From Gammaproteobacteria bacterium (lineage in GTDB: Bacteria; Pseudomonadota; Gammaproteobacteria; Pseudomonadales; Pseudohongiellaceae): a stretch of DNA of 64,000 bases. This document shows, one piece after another, positions 20,426-31,700 of the stretch. Location of the stretch: the NCBI GenBank assembly GCA_008081045.1, contig VMDC01000003.1, positions 1 through 64,000 of the forward strand. The letters are read 5' to 3'. Made by a program: the position numbers and the translations under genes. Position 1 is the stretch's first letter. Every line of letters begins with the position of its first letter. Below the pieces are notes generated by a model, which worked only from the letters and a program-made list of their open reading frames with translations, did not search any database and was not told where the DNA came from.

Positions 20426-20944
20426 TTACGCGCTTTTATTGCGATACTGATCGATGATTTCATCGATACCGTCTTTGGTCAGATTGCGATGCAGATCCTG
20501 CCCAACCATCATCACCGGCGCATTGTTACAGTCGCCCAGACAGGGAACCGGTATGAGCGTGAACTCGTTGTCTGCCGTAGTCTGACCGTAGTCAATGTCC
20601 AATTTCTCCGACAGATAATCCTTAATGTCATCGCCACGGCAAATCCAGCAACTCACACTGTCGCAGTACAGAATCACGTTTTTGCCAACCGGTTGCCGAT
20701 AAATCAGGTTAAAGAACGTGGCCACGCCTTCCAGATCAGCAACAGAAAGATCGAGATATTCAGCAATCGCCAACAGCGATTCGTCTGACACCCAACCCTG
20801 GTGGTTCTGCACAATCTTAAGCGCTTCAAGCCCAACTGCCTGATTATCCGGGTAGAGCGTTTTCTCATGCTCGATCTCGGAGATTTCGGCTTCTGTCAGG
20901 ACGCGCGCCCTGCTTTTGGTGCTAGCAATTACTTGTGAACTCAT
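20426..20944 (-). CDS. nuoE: NADH-quinone oxidoreductase subunit E
   Basis: NuoE carries the [2Fe-2S] cluster N1a in the NADH-oxidising module. The 172-residue protein has the four ligands in the thioredoxin-like fold: the pair in CDSVSCWIC and the pair in PCLGDCNNAP. The N-terminal helical segment (GLEALKIVQNHQGWVSDESL) is typical of the family. It lies 78 bases after nuoCD, the widest gap inside this operon. Confidence 0.97.
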   Translation of the reverse strand: MSSQVIASTKSRARVLTEAEISEIEHEKTLYPDNQAVGLEALKIVQNHQGWVSDESLLAIAEYLDLSVADLEGVATFFNLIYRQPVGKNVILYCDSVSCWICRGDDIKDYLSEKLDIDYGQTTADNEFTLIPVPCLGDCNNAPVMMVGQDLHRNLTKDGIDEIIDQYRNKSA

Positions 20945-21022
20945 TTGCTTCTTGTCTGTCTCGCCCGCTCAGGCGGTTGCCTCGTTCCGATTAATGATCC
21001 GGCTGCCGGCAGCAGTTCTGCC

Positions 21023-22798
21023 TCACCGATCCACATCAGCCATTACAAAGTCGATGCTGGCGATGATCGCGATTAAATCGGCCACCATGAAGCCACGACT
21101 GATTTCCGGAATCATCTGCAGATGGGCAAACGACGGCGTTCTGATCCGCGTCCGATAGGACGTCGTGCTGCCGTCGCTCACCAGGTAATAGCTGTTGATA
21201 CCCTTGGTCGCCTCAATTCCCACAGTGGCTTCGTCGGGAGGAATAACCGGCCCCCAGCTGACACTCAGAAAATGGTTTATTAGGGTTTCGATATCCTGCA
21301 TGGTTTTTTCTTTGCGGGGAGGCGTCGTCAGCGGATGATCCGCCTTATAGTCACCCGCAGGCATGTTATCCAGGCACTGCTTGATAATCCGGAGACTCTG
21401 GCGCATTTCCTCAACCCGGACCGCGCAGCGATCGTAACAATCCCCGTTGACTGCAATGGGAACGTCAAACTCGAAGTTTTCATAACCGCTGTAAGGTCTG
21501 TTCTTACGGTAATCCCACTCCAGACCGGTTGCCCTCAGCCCTGGTCCGGTAACCGCCCAATCGAAAGCTTGCTGCGTTGAATAGGCACCTACCCCCTGGG
21601 TCCGGCGCTTCACAATTCCATTATTCATCACCATCTGGTCGTATTCATCCAGCCGGGGAGGCATAAACTCCAGCAACTCTCTGACTCGCGCCTCCCAGCC
21701 ATTCGGAAGGTCCTGCGCCACCCCTCCAATCCGGAACCAGCCCGGATGCATTCGTGCGCCACAGATCGACTCGATAATGTTGAAGATGCGCTCCCGCTCG
21801 ACGAACATATAAAAGATGGGTGAGAGCTGACCTACATCCTGAGCGAAAGTTCCGTAAAACAGCAGGTGACTGCATATCCTGAACATTTCCGCCAGCATGA
21901 CCCGAATCGTCTTGGCTCGCTCAGGCACTTCAATTCCGGCCATTTTCTCAACCGCCATCACATACGGGAGATTGTTCATCACCCCGCCGAGGTAGTCGAT
22001 TCGGTCCGTATAGGGGATAAAGGTATGCCAGGACTGCCTCTCTCCCATTTTTTCGGCGCCACGGTGGTGATAGCCGATATCTGGTACCGCGTCGACCAAG
22101 ATCTCTCCGTCAAGCTGCAGAGCAATCCGGAAGGCCCCGTGCACGGACGGATGGTTTGGCCCGAGATTAAGGAACATAAACTCCGAGGTATCCGACTGGC
22201 GCTTCATTCCCCACTGCTCAGGGTTGAACAGCAGCGCATCCTGCTCGAATGCTTCTTGCTCATCATCAAGAGAGAAAGGCTCCATCTCAGTCGCCCGGGC
22301 CGGATGCTCTTTGCGCAGCGCATGCCCCTTCCAGGTCGGCGGCAACACAATGCGGAACAGGTTTGGGTGCCCTTCGAATTCAATACCGAACATGTCCCAG
22401 GTTTCACGCTCATACCAGTTGGCGCTCGGCCAGAGATCTATGGCGGTAGGCAGCTTGGGATCAGCATCCATCAGCGGCACCTTCACCCGGATGTCACAGT
22501 GCCCGGAGAAGGATGTCAGGTGGTAGACCACGGTGAATTCTGAGGCAGGCTGTCCAGTTCGGTGCACCCTCACCCGCTCGTCGATGCCCGTGACGTCCAG
22601 CAGCATCTCGAATTTGGGTTGACTCTCGTCCCGCAGAAACTTCAGAACTGCTTTGATGTGGGCCCGATCCACCCAAAGGGTGGGCATGCCGTCCACGGTC
22701 GCCTGCAGACTGATGATGTGATTCGGCAGCGCATCGTTAACCTGAGAGATCACAGGATTGATGGGGTCGGCCGGAGTGCTGATCGAAGCGCTTTGCAT
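21023..22798 (-). CDS. nuoC: NADH-quinone oxidoreductase subunit C/D (fused)
   Basis: This is a fusion of the NuoC and NuoD subunits, often named nuoCD, as in E. coli and related gammaproteobacteria. The 591-residue protein has the NuoC part in about the first 190 residues ([17 protein letters not shown]) and the NuoD 49-kDa part after it ([22 protein letters not shown]), ending with the quinone-site aspartate/arginine C-terminus [13 protein letters not shown]. It starts 42 bases after nuoB. The fused form is a useful lineage marker. Confidence 0.97.
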   Translation of the reverse strand: MQSASISTPADPINPVISQVNDALPNHIISLQATVDGMPTLWVDRAHIKAVLKFLRDESQPKFEMLLDVTGIDERVRVHRTGQPASEFTVVYHLTSFSGHCDIRVKVPLMDADPKLPTAIDLWPSANWYERETWDMFGIEFEGHPNLFRIVLPPTWKGHALRKEHPARATEMEPFSLDDEQEAFEQDALLFNPEQWGMKRQSDTSEFMFLNLGPNHPSVHGAFRIALQLDGEILVDAVPDIGYHHRGAEKMGERQSWHTFIPYTDRIDYLGGVMNNLPYVMAVEKMAGIEVPERAKTIRVMLAEMFRICSHLLFYGTFAQDVGQLSPIFYMFVERERIFNIIESICGARMHPGWFRIGGVAQDLPNGWEARVRELLEFMPPRLDEYDQMVMNNGIVKRRTQGVGAYSTQQAFDWAVTGPGLRATGLEWDYRKNRPYSGYENFEFDVPIAVNGDCYDRCAVRVEEMRQSLRIIKQCLDNMPAGDYKADHPLTTPPRKEKTMQDIETLINHFLSVSWGPVIPPDEATVGIEATKGINSYYLVSDGSTTSYRTRIRTPSFAHLQMIPEISRGFMVADLIAIIASIDFVMADVDR

Positions 22799-22840
22799 GA
22801 GATTATTAGTTAGGATAGCAATATAACTACTTGAATTTAT

Positions 22841-23482
22841 TCAGACTTCATGAGGTGGTCTGAGTTCAGTTGCTGCGATGCGGGCGTCGTGCCTGGACTC
22901 CCTCTGCACCGGATTGGTCTCGCGCTGGATGATACCCTGATCGTTAATCACCCAACTCAGAGGCCGACGCTGTCGCCCGATGGATTCCTGCAGCAGAATC
23001 AGCCCCTGCAGCAGGGCTTCGGGCCGTGGCGGGCAACCCGACACATACACATCAACCGGCAAGAACTTGTCGACGCCCTGAACCACAGAATAAATGTCGT
23101 ACATCCCACCGGAATTTGCGCATGACCCCATGGAAATCACCCACTTGGGCTCAAGTAGCTGATCGTAGAGCAGTCGGACAACAGGCGCCATCTTGCGGAA
23201 CACGGTACCCGCGATCACAATCATGTCTGCCTGACGAGGCGTGCCGCGGATAACTTCAGCACCGAAACGGGCAAGGTCATGCCTTGCGGTAAACGCCGTT
23301 GCCATTTCCACGTAACAGCAGGACAGACCGAAGTTAAACGGCCAAATAGAGTTCTTACGTCCCCAGGCAACCATGTCCTCGAGCTTTGCCATCATCACGT
23401 TCTGACGGATGAAATCGTCGACCGCGTTACCACCGGGTTGTGGAGAAGCCGCTTGGTCTGCTCGCTGTAATTCCCAATTCAT
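22841..23482 (-). CDS. nuoB: NADH-quinone oxidoreductase subunit B
   Basis: NuoB holds cluster N2, the electron donor to quinone. The 213-residue protein has the tandem cysteines in [11 protein letters not shown] (about residues 54-64), the third ligand in [13 protein letters not shown] and the fourth in [13 protein letters not shown]. The C-terminal tail after the core ([17 protein letters not shown]) is polar and variable. Its start overlaps the nuoA stop by 4 bases. Confidence 0.97.
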   Translation of the reverse strand: MNWELQRADQAASPQPGGNAVDDFIRQNVMMAKLEDMVAWGRKNSIWPFNFGLSCCYVEMATAFTARHDLARFGAEVIRGTPRQADMIVIAGTVFRKMAPVVRLLYDQLLEPKWVISMGSCANSGGMYDIYSVVQGVDKFLPVDVYVSGCPPRPEALLQGLILLQESIGRQRRPLSWVINDQGIIQRETNPVQRESRHDARIAATELRPPHEV

Positions 23483-23928
23483 AGTTTAAAGGCCTTTCTG
23501 TTTACCACGCCGCCGGGGCCCTTGAGATCGACCAACTCACGACGCTGTGTTTCGGTCCGCCAGTCCAGCGCGCCGATACGCCATAGGTAAACCAGAGCCA
23601 CAATAAGAATAAAGATGAAAACACTGATCTCGATAAAACCGGGCCAGCCTGCTTGCTCCACAGCAACCGCCCAGGCAAACAGGAAGACCACTTCAAGGTC
23701 AAAGATAATGAACAGGATGGCCGTGAGATAGAAGTGAACGGAAATCCGGAACTGCGCGCTCCCGACGGAAATGATCCCCGATTCAAAAGGGGTGTTTTTG
23801 TACTTCCTGTTGATTTTCTGACCGAGGAAAAACGACAGCCCGAGCATGGTAACCACGACGGCGAGTACCAGCGAGACGTAGAACAGGAACGGAGTGAGCG
23901 CTTCAAACAAAGTAGGTGATTCTTCCAA
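23479..23928 (-). CDS. nuoA: NADH-quinone oxidoreductase subunit A
   Basis: NuoA is a three-helix membrane subunit near the quinone site. The 149-residue protein has [18 protein letters not shown], the acidic helix [17 protein letters not shown] and the conserved [11 protein letters not shown] end. The only start codon that keeps the N-terminus before an in-frame stop is a TTG at 23926-23928, and no clear Shine-Dalgarno sequence precedes it. This is odd for the first gene of a 13-gene respiratory operon, so the true start may need confirmation. Confidence 0.94.
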   Translation of the reverse strand: MEESPTLFEALTPFLFYVSLVLAVVVTMLGLSFFLGQKINRKYKNTPFESGIISVGSAQFRISVHFYLTAILFIIFDLEVVFLFAWAVAVEQAGWPGFIEISVFIFILIVALVYLWRIGALDWRTETQRRELVDLKGPGGVVNRKAFKL

Positions 23929-24546
23929 GACGTTAACCGATGCTGTGGGCTAATTGATCCAGTAATTCTAACTCTGGGTCTTGATGCCAAGACCTTGCTC
24001 TCAATTTTGGCCATCCCGCAATAGGGCTGGCATACCAGCAGAGGCGGCACAAACTCTACAAGCGAGTTGCGCTGCGGGTCGATAATGACTTTGCTGCTGT
24101 CGCTGACAAAGCTGTCTGTCGTCCTACCTTCGCTGACGCGTCACGGGTCCGCTTGAGACGGTTGCCCCAGGTTCTGGCGGGGGGTGTCCGGCGGTCCCGA
24201 TGTTCCCGGCGCTTCCTCATTCTACGCCCGGAAAGTCCCCGGTGGTCGGCCCTTCATCCGGTCTGCATTTCAAATTCTTATTCGGCCTTAATCGGGCCTT
24301 CATTAGGACTCTATGCAGCCTTTATTTTAGGCTCTTGTTCAGTCCGGTGGCGGCCCTGTGCGAGCGCGTGAAAAGGTACACGGGTAGCACTCAGATATCA
24401 AGGATTTTGTGGCTTAGAAGCCCGCTCGGGCACCGAATTCCCGACAGTTTTGACAGCATGATTCCAAATTGAAAACACACCGAAGCTTTCTGGACATATC
24501 CCCCAACCGAACCTCAATTCAGCCGGCGGCACGAGGGCCATCCGTG
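23929..24546. other. Gene-free stretch upstream of nuoA
   Basis: These 618 bases separate nuoA and sthA, both on the minus strand. Open frames here are short, overlap each other and lack recognisable domains or start signals. The stretch presumably holds the nuo promoter and a 5' leader, but I found no convincing -35/-10 pair on the minus strand. It does contain the degenerate repeat cluster listed separately at 24247-24331. A TTGACA (24450-24455) occurs on the plus strand without a matching -10. Confidence 0.5.
24247..24331. repeat. Degenerate CGGCCTTNATT-type repeat cluster
   Basis: Four related short elements occur within 85 bases: 24247-24261, 24283-24295, 24293-24307 and 24316-24331. 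They share the core GCC(C)TT(C/A/T)AT followed by a short spacer and GG. Elements two and three overlap by three bases. The spacing is irregular, so this is not a classical tandem repeat. It could be a set of protein-binding sites or chance in a compositionally skewed leader. Confidence 0.3.
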
Positions 24547-25950
24547 TTAAAAAATGCGATTCAACCCGTCCAGAGCCGCGGTTCGGTAGGCTTCAGCCAT
24601 GGTCGGGTAGTTGAAAGTGGTGGTCAGAAAATATCTCATGTTATTGGCTGAGCCGGGCTGGCGCATGATGGCTTGGCCTATGTGGACAATTTCAGACGCC
24701 TGATCGCCGAAACAGTGGATTCCGAGCAACTCCAAAGTGTCGAAGTGAAATATCAGTTTCAGCATGCCCACCCGTTCACCGGTTATCTGCGCCCGCGCCG
24801 TATTCTTGAAAAACGCCTTACCCACCTCGTAGGGCACTTTCTCAGCCGTCAGCTCGGCCTCTGTCTTCCCAAGCGTACTGATCTCGGGAATGGTGTAAAT
24901 CCCGGTCGCGACCTCTTCCACGGGATAGCATTCATCAGGCGCAACAATGGCGTTACTGGCCGCTCTACCCTGATCATAAGCCGCGCCGGCCAGTGCCGGC
25001 CAGCCGACAACATCACCCGCCGCATAGATGTTTTCCACCTGCGTCTGATAGAGGGCATTCACTGACAGCTGGCCGCGCCCATTACGTTCCAGCCCGATTT
25101 TCTCCAGACCCATCCCCTGAGTGTTACCCGTTCGTCCATTCGCCCACAACACAATGTCACTCTTGATCTTTTTCCCGGAACACAGATAGGTCACCAGATA
25201 ATCGTCGTGATATTCAATTTTCTCGGTTTGCTCACCGTGCCGGCTGCGAACACCGACATTGCGCAGGTGATAAGCAAGCGCATCGCTTATTTCTGTGTCG
25301 AGAAAGGTCAGCAGACTCTGATTGGGATTGATCAGCTCTACTTTTGCGCCCAGTCCGCCAAATATAGAAGCGTACTCACAGCCGATAACCCCTGCCCCGA
25401 TGACTGTCACTTTCCGCGGGGAATGATCTAGGGTCAGAATGGTGTCGCTATCGAAGAGCAGAGGGTGCGAAAAATCAACGCCCGGCGGATGATACGGACG
25501 AGACCCGGTAGCAATCACGTAGTAATCGGCGGACAGCTTTTTCCGCTTGCCCGTCAATTTGATTGTGTGACGGTCGAGGAATTCAGCGCGCCCATGGATG
25601 ACTGGAATCCGATTCCGATCGTAAAAATCAGAACGCATGCGAACCTGCTCCGACACCACCCGCTCCGCATGCTTCAGAATCTGCTGAAAGCTCAGTTTTC
25701 GCGCATCGCCGAACTCACGAAACATCGGGTTGGTATTAAAATCAATTACTTGCTTCACTGAGTGACGCAGCGCCTTCGACGGGATCGTTGCCCAATGGGT
25801 GCAACTGCCGCCGACTTTTGCCTCGTCTGTCACAACAGCCACTGAAAAACCTTTTTTCTTGGCATTCATCGCAGCCGCTTCACCGGCAGGGCCTGCACCG
25901 ATCACGATGATGTCATAATGCTCTTTCTGTTGCGTGTAAGTCTCAGTCAT
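24547..25950 (-). CDS. sthA: Soluble pyridine nucleotide transhydrogenase
   Basis: This Si-specific FAD-dependent transhydrogenase exchanges hydride between NADPH and NAD+, balancing the nucleotide pools. With the start at the ATG 25948-25950 it has 467 residues, essentially the length of E. coli SthA; an upstream in-frame start at 26010 would add 20 unlikely residues inside apbE. It has the FAD-binding GAGPAG (residues 18-23) and [18 protein letters not shown], where the second redox cysteine of dihydrolipoamide dehydrogenases is replaced by threonine, a hallmark of SthA. It follows apbE by 10 bases on the same strand. Confidence 0.95.
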   Translation of the reverse strand: MTETYTQQKEHYDIIVIGAGPAGEAAAMNAKKKGFSVAVVTDEAKVGGSCTHWATIPSKALRHSVKQVIDFNTNPMFREFGDARKLSFQQILKHAERVVSEQVRMRSDFYDRNRIPVIHGRAEFLDRHTIKLTGKRKKLSADYYVIATGSRPYHPPGVDFSHPLLFDSDTILTLDHSPRKVTVIGAGVIGCEYASIFGGLGAKVELINPNQSLLTFLDTEISDALAYHLRNVGVRSRHGEQTEKIEYHDDYLVTYLCSGKKIKSDIVLWANGRTGNTQGMGLEKIGLERNGRGQLSVNALYQTQVENIYAAGDVVGWPALAGAAYDQGRAASNAIVAPDECYPVEEVATGIYTIPEISTLGKTEAELTAEKVPYEVGKAFFKNTARAQITGERVGMLKLIFHFDTLELLGIHCFGDQASEIVHIGQAIMRQPGSANNMRYFLTTTFNYPTMAEAYRTAALDGLNRIF

Positions 25951-25960
25951 CACGAAGTAT

Positions 25961-27010
25961 TTACTGTTCGCCCAAGTAAGGGGTAAAGGCAGGGCTGACA
26001 CGTTCAGCAAAGGCGTCGCCCTCTCTGGTTATCAAAAACACGGCTATTCCCCGCCGCTCTGCATGCACATAGGCTGACTCTTCTCCCATTACCATGTACG
26101 CAGTGGCCAGCGCATCCGCCAGAGCGGCTGAGTCGGCAATGACATAAGCTGCCGCCAGATGATGACGTACTGGCCTGCCGGTTCGCGGATCGATTTCATG
26201 CGAATAACGGACGCCATCAACTTCAAAATAGTTGCGATAATCTCCTGAGCCAGCGACCGCTATCGATTGGCCGAGGTTCGAAAAGATTTCATATACCTGT
26301 GAGGTCTGATCAAGCGGAGCCTCGATTGCCGGGACCCAGCTGCTTCCATCAGCCTTCACCCCTTTAATTTTCAGCTCACCACCAATTTCAACAAAGTAAC
26401 TTCCGGAACCCCACTCATCTAACAGACCTGCAATCCGATCCACCGCGTAGCCCTTTGCGATAGCGCTTAGATCAATCGTCACATTGCGGGTCTTGACGAC
26501 CTCAGAGCGCGCCTCATCAATCACCAGATGCTCAAAGCCCACTCGCGAGCGCGCTTCCTCAACCTCCCTGCTGTGAGGGACACTGACTTCAGTAAGGCTG
26601 ACCTCCGGCCCAAAACCCCAGAGGTTGACCAAAGGCGCGACAGTTGGATCGAAGGCGCCGGATGTCAAAGAGAATACGGCACCGGCCAGCAGCAGAACAT
26701 CCATCATCTCCTGGGAGACAGCGAAAGGCGTCCCCACCGGATGGTTATTCAGACGGGACAGTTCAGAGTCTGGCGCATAGGTAGAGAATATTTCTCGGTC
26801 GAGCCGCGACAGTACGCGCTGCACCTCGCCTGCTAGCGCCTCGGCCCCCTCCTCACCGGGAATCTCGAGCAACTGAATTTGGTAGGAAGTCCCCATCGTA
26901 AGGCCTTCCAAACTGAAACGCTCATCGCTTTCTTCACAGGCAGTCAGAACGAGTGCAATCGTTGCTATGAGGCAAAAGGGAATCAAACGGCGGCGAATGC
27001 TGGCTGTCAT
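25961..27010 (-). CDS. apbE: FAD:protein FMN transferase (ApbE), lipoprotein
   Basis: ApbE transfers FMN from FAD onto Ser/Thr of target flavoproteins such as NqrB, NqrC, RnfD and RnfG in the periplasm. The 349-residue protein has a lipoprotein signal ending in the lipobox LTAC (Cys at about residue 25), [13 protein letters not shown], the conserved [19 protein letters not shown] block and the [12 protein letters not shown] segment that binds flavin and metal. It lies between GAPDH and sthA. No classical nqr or rnf operon is in view; the only candidate substrate in the window is the RnfG-like protein at 8489. Confidence 0.94.
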   Translation of the reverse strand: MTASIRRRLIPFCLIATIALVLTACEESDERFSLEGLTMGTSYQIQLLEIPGEEGAEALAGEVQRVLSRLDREIFSTYAPDSELSRLNNHPVGTPFAVSQEMMDVLLLAGAVFSLTSGAFDPTVAPLVNLWGFGPEVSLTEVSVPHSREVEEARSRVGFEHLVIDEARSEVVKTRNVTIDLSAIAKGYAVDRIAGLLDEWGSGSYFVEIGGELKIKGVKADGSSWVPAIEAPLDQTSQVYEIFSNLGQSIAVAGSGDYRNYFEVDGVRYSHEIDPRTGRPVRHHLAAAYVIADSAALADALATAYMVMGEESAYVHAERRGIAVFLITREGDAFAERVSPAFTPYLGEQ

Positions 27011-27091
27011 TATCTGTGAGCCAAAGTATGCGGAAAGACACTTACCCCCAGACTGCCTGCGTATGCAATGCTGAGAGGATCCCGATTTTCG

Positions 27092-28570
27092 CTAGATTTC
27101 CTCTGGATAGGACAGGTAGTCCACCCCTGCCATCTTGTAAACCATGCGACCCACCTGACAACAGTAACCAAACTCATTGTCATACCAAAGGTACAGCACG
27201 CAATGCTTACCATTCACAATCGTCGCATTTGAATCGACGATTCCGGCCTCACGGCTGCCAACAAAGTCGGAGGAAACGGCATCTTCAGATTGCGTGTAAT
27301 TGATCTGGTTCTGTAAATTTGAGTGCAGCGCAATTTTTCGAAGAAACTCGTTCAACTCTTCCTTTGATGTCTCCCTCTCCAGGCTGAGTGTCATGATTGC
27401 CATGGACACGTTAGGAACCGGCACGCGAATCGCATTTCCCGTTAATTTTCCCTCAAGTTCAGGTACCGCTTTCACAACCGCTTTCGCCGCACCTGTTTCG
27501 GTAAGCACCATGTTGAGCGCCGCGCTGCGTCCGCGGCGACTCCCTTTATGATAATTGTCGATGAGATTCTGATCGTTGGTATAGGCGTGGACCGTCTCAA
27601 TATGACCACGATTGATCCCGAATTCATCATTGACAACTTTTAAGACCGGTGCGATCGCATTCGTTGTGCAGGAGGCCGCTGTAAGAATTTTGTCTTCCGG
27701 ATGCATCTCGTGATCATTGATTCCGTAGACGATATTTTTCAGCGCCCCTTTGCCGGGCGCTGTAAGCAACACCTTACCGGCGCCTTTGGATTTGAGATGC
27801 AGCCCAAGACCCTCTTCATCACGCCATTTGCCGGTGTTGTCGATAATTAGCGCATCGTCAATGCCATATTCAGTGTAGTCGATCTCATCCGGGCTGTTCG
27901 CGTAAATCACCTGAATCACATTCCCGTTAGCAACCAGGCACTTGCGTTTCTCATCGACCCTCAGTGTCCCCTGAAAGGCGCCGTGGACAGAATCATTGGT
28001 AAACAAACTGGCCCGCTTGTTCAGATCGCCGTCCCCGCCGGGCCGGACTACGATCGCCCTCAGACGCATCACCTCCCCGGTGCTGGTGCGCTCAATCAAC
28101 AAACGCGCCATCAGGCGGCCAATCCGACCGAAGCCGTAAAGCACCACATCCTGAGATTTGGCAATCGGGCTTTGCTGATTACCTACCAGATGCGCCAACT
28201 CCTCCGCCACAAAGCTGTCGACATCTTTGGCGCCCTGACCCGCTGACTCCTGATGCTCCATGAAGCGAACCGTGAGTTTGCCGAGGTCAATGTTGGCATG
28301 GCAAAGGTCCAGTTTCGACATAGCCATAAGCACGGGATGACTTTCAAATTCCGACATCTCGTTCCGTTCTACCTGCCTGACGAACCGGTGCGACTTCATG
28401 ATAAACGTCACAGATCTGTTGTGTAGTGGCCGTCCGTAGATATAGATGCCGATATTTTGGCGATTAAACAGCTTACCGATGACGGGAATCATTTCCTGCA
28501 CCAGCGCTTCTCGTTGTTTCCAGTCGTCGAAATAGTCTTCGACGTCCGGCCGCTCATTGGTTGTGTTCAC
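27092..28570 (-). CDS. gap: Glyceraldehyde-3-phosphate dehydrogenase, long form
   Basis: GAPDH interconverts glyceraldehyde-3-phosphate and 1,3-bisphosphoglycerate. The 492-residue protein has the nucleotide-binding GFGRIGRLMA near residue 147 and the catalytic cysteine in SCTTNAIAPVLKVV. About 140 residues precede the Rossmann fold, making it much longer than the usual roughly 335 residues. Long GAPDHs next to mfd are known in Pseudomonas-type genomes. The N-terminal part (starting MNTTNERPDVEDYFDDWKQ) has no recognisable domain. The nucleotide-binding strand end (VVRPGGDGD) lacks the typical NAD-selecting NDL-x-D sequence, so cofactor preference is open. It is divergent from mfd. Confidence 0.93.
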   Translation of the reverse strand: MNTTNERPDVEDYFDDWKQREALVQEMIPVIGKLFNRQNIGIYIYGRPLHNRSVTFIMKSHRFVRQVERNEMSEFESHPVLMAMSKLDLCHANIDLGKLTVRFMEHQESAGQGAKDVDSFVAEELAHLVGNQQSPIAKSQDVVLYGFGRIGRLMARLLIERTSTGEVMRLRAIVVRPGGDGDLNKRASLFTNDSVHGAFQGTLRVDEKRKCLVANGNVIQVIYANSPDEIDYTEYGIDDALIIDNTGKWRDEEGLGLHLKSKGAGKVLLTAPGKGALKNIVYGINDHEMHPEDKILTAASCTTNAIAPVLKVVNDEFGINRGHIETVHAYTNDQNLIDNYHKGSRRGRSAALNMVLTETGAAKAVVKAVPELEGKLTGNAIRVPVPNVSMAIMTLSLERETSKEELNEFLRKIALHSNLQNQINYTQSEDAVSSDFVGSREAGIVDSNATIVNGKHCVLYLWYDNEFGYCCQVGRMVYKMAGVDYLSYPEEI

Positions 28571-28736
28571 AGAGGCCTCGTGTCATAGGCGGGGAAGATA
28601 AGATGGAGCCGCATTATCTTTTGAAAGCACTAGCAGTGCAACACGACCGTTAGCGAGGCCGCCTCCTTTGCCTGGCCGTCTTGAGCTACAATGGACGCCC
28701 AAGCACACCGACAGTTTGCAAGAGTTTTCTTTCCCG

Positions 28737-31700
28737 ATGAGCAGTATTTTTTCACCCTCACTACCGACTGATGGGTACCACACGTGTTATTGGCAGGGGC
28801 TGAACGGCAGTGCCGAGAGCCTTGCCCTGGTTCAGGCAGCCATCCGGACAGAGGGTCCGATACTGCTGATCTGCGACACCAATGAATCAGTCGAAAGGTA
28901 TCTCAGAGAGCTCAGTTACCTGAGCTCAGAATTCAATGCCTATAAAGTGTTCGCTCTGCCAGACTGGGAGACTCTGCCTTATGACAGTTTCTCACCCCAT
29001 CAGGACATCATTTCAGACCGGCTGGCGACACTCTTCAGTTTGCCAAGAATGCAGCGCGGAATCGTTGTCACTTCGGTCTCCAGCCTGATGCATCTGCTGC
29101 CCCCGCGTCAGTATATCGATGCCAACAGCCTGGATCTTGCAACAGGTCAGAAGAAAGCCCTATCGGATCTGCGGGAGCAAATGGTCATTGCCGGTTACCA
29201 GCACGTCACCACCGTGATGGAACACGGAGAGTTTGCCGTCAGAGGTTCTATCGTGGATATCTTCCCGATGGGAACGGCTTTACCGCTGAGAATCGACCTG
29301 TTTGACGATGAGATCGATTCGATAAGACGCTTCGATCCGGAAACCCAGCGATCGGCAACCACTGTCGAACGCGTTCGCCTGCTTCCGGGGCGTGAGTTCC
29401 CACTTGATGAACCGGGCATCATGCAGTTCAGGAAACGTTTCCGGGAACGATTTGATGTTGATACGAGGCAGTGCCCGATCTATCAGGATGTAAGCGATGG
29501 CATAGCCTCCCCGGGCCTGGAATATTACCTTGACGTTTTCTTCGAAAAATTGGATTCACTGTTCGATTTTTTGCCCGATAACGCCACGATCTGCAAAGCC
29601 GGTGATCTCCGACAGGCCGGCGAAAAGTTCTGGGCTGACGTTTCGAACCGCTACGAGGACAGACGGTTCGACAGATATCGTCCGATCTTGGCCCCGGAGC
29701 AGGTTTTCATTCCGGTAAACGAATTGTTCAGCCGGCTCAAATCCTACCGACAGGTGGAATTCAAAGCGCATCCGCAGGCGATGCGTTTCGCGAGCGAAGT
29801 CCTGCCGGAATTGGCGAGCAATTCGCGGGCGGCAATGCCGCTCTCCGCCGTCCAGGAGTTTGTGCATTCGGATCCCGGTCGCGTCCTTTTTACCGCTGAA
29901 ACTGCAGGCAGACGCGAAACCCTGCTGGAATTGCTTAAACAAGTCGATCTGAATCCCGCGATCATCGATCACTGGCAGCATTTTGTTGACAGCAAGGAGT
30001 CTCTTGGAATTTCGGTCGCACAAATAGACCGCGGCCTCTGGCTGACGGATGAGAGATTGGTGATCATCCCTGAAGCGCAAATTTTTCAGGACCGAGTGGC
30101 TCAGAGACGAAGGCGCAAGCGCGCTCAAAGCAACACCGAGTTCATCATCAAAAGCCTGACGGAATTACACGTGGATGATCCCATTGTGCATCTTGAGCAT
30201 GGCGTGGGTCGGTACCGGGGTTTGCAGACGATTACAACCGAGGGAGAGACCACTGAATTTCTGACCCTCGAATATGCCAATCAAGCCAAACTCTACGTGC
30301 CGGTCTCTGCGCTTCACCTGATAAGCCGCTACAGCGGCGGGGATCAGGACAGCGCACCGCTCAACACTCTCGGTACCGAACAGTGGCAGAAGACCAAGCG
30401 CAAGGCAGCAGAAAAAATCCATGACGTAGCAGCGGAGCTTCTGGAGGTTTACGCCGCGAGAGAGGCCCGTGAAGGTTTTCAGTATACAACTGCCGTAGAT
30501 GATTATCAGAAATTTGCCGCCAGCTTTCCTTTCGAAGAGACAATAGACCAGGAAACAGCTATTGCCGCAGTGATGCAGGATATGAGCAGCAAGAGACCCA
30601 TGGACCGACTGGTTTGCGGGGACGTCGGGTTTGGTAAAACGGAAGTTGCCATGCGCGCTGCCTTTATTGCGGTAACCAACAACAAACAGGTCATCATGCT
30701 TGTGCCGACCACGCTGCTTGCCCAGCAACATTATGAAAGTTTTAAGGACAGGTTCGCCGATTGGCCGGTAAAAGTTGAGGTCCTTTCCCGCTTCAAATCA
30801 ACAGCCGAGCAGAATAGCGTCATCCAGCAGGTAAAAGCGGGTCAAATCGACATTCTGATCGGGACACACAAACTTTTGCACACCGACATCAACTACAACA
30901 AGCTGGGGTTATTGATCATCGATGAAGAACATCGCTTTGGCGTGCGTCAGAAAGAGAAACTCAAAGCGCTCCGGACCAACGTAGACATCCTGACCTTAAC
31001 TGCAACACCTATTCCCAGAACTTTAAATATGGCCCTGGCCAGCGTCAGAGACCTCTCTCTGATCGTCACCCCGCCTGCCAAACGCCTTTCGGTCAAAACC
31101 TTTGTAAGAGAAGCTCAGGACAGCGTCATCAAAGAAGCCGTATCGCGAGAACTGCTCAGAGGCGGCCAGGTTTTTTATCTGCATAATGAAGTCAAAAGCA
31201 TTGAACGTGCTGGCGAGCACCTACAGGAGCTGATCCCACAAGCAAGAATTTGCATCGCCCATGGCCAGATGCCAGAAAGAGAACTTGAAAAAGTCATGGC
31301 GAACTTTTACCACAAGCGTCACAACATTCTGGTGTGCTCGACAATCATCGAAACGGGAATAGATATACCCAGCGCGAATACCATCATTATCAATCGAGCA
31401 GACAAATTCGGGCTGGCTCAACTGCATCAGCTGAGAGGCCGGGTCGGACGTTCTCACCATCAGGCATACGCCTACTTGCTTCTGCCCCCGCAGGTGCGAC
31501 TGAAAGCGGACGCGCAGAAAAGAATAGAAGCCATTCAGGCCGCCACAAACCTCGGTGCGGGATTTACGCTGGCAAGCCATGATCTGGAAATTCGCGGTGC
31601 CGGTGAATTGCTCGGAGATGAGCAAAGTGGTCACATGCAGAAAATAGGCTTCGCACTTTATTCTGAAATGCTCGATGAAGCCGTCTCCGCCATCCGGGCG

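Noticed and set aside
24153..24371. A 72-codon plus-strand frame in the nuo upstream gap
   Set aside because: Arg/Ser-rich, overlaps other frames, lacks a ribosome site and crosses the repeat cluster; treated as chance.
28668..28692. Possible mfd promoter (TTGCCT and TACAAT)
   Set aside because: The spacer is only 13 bases, too short for a sigma70 promoter.
28668..28736. Upstream in-frame extension of mfd
   Set aside because: Adds 23 residues not seen in Mfd; the ATG at 28737 gives almost the exact E. coli length.
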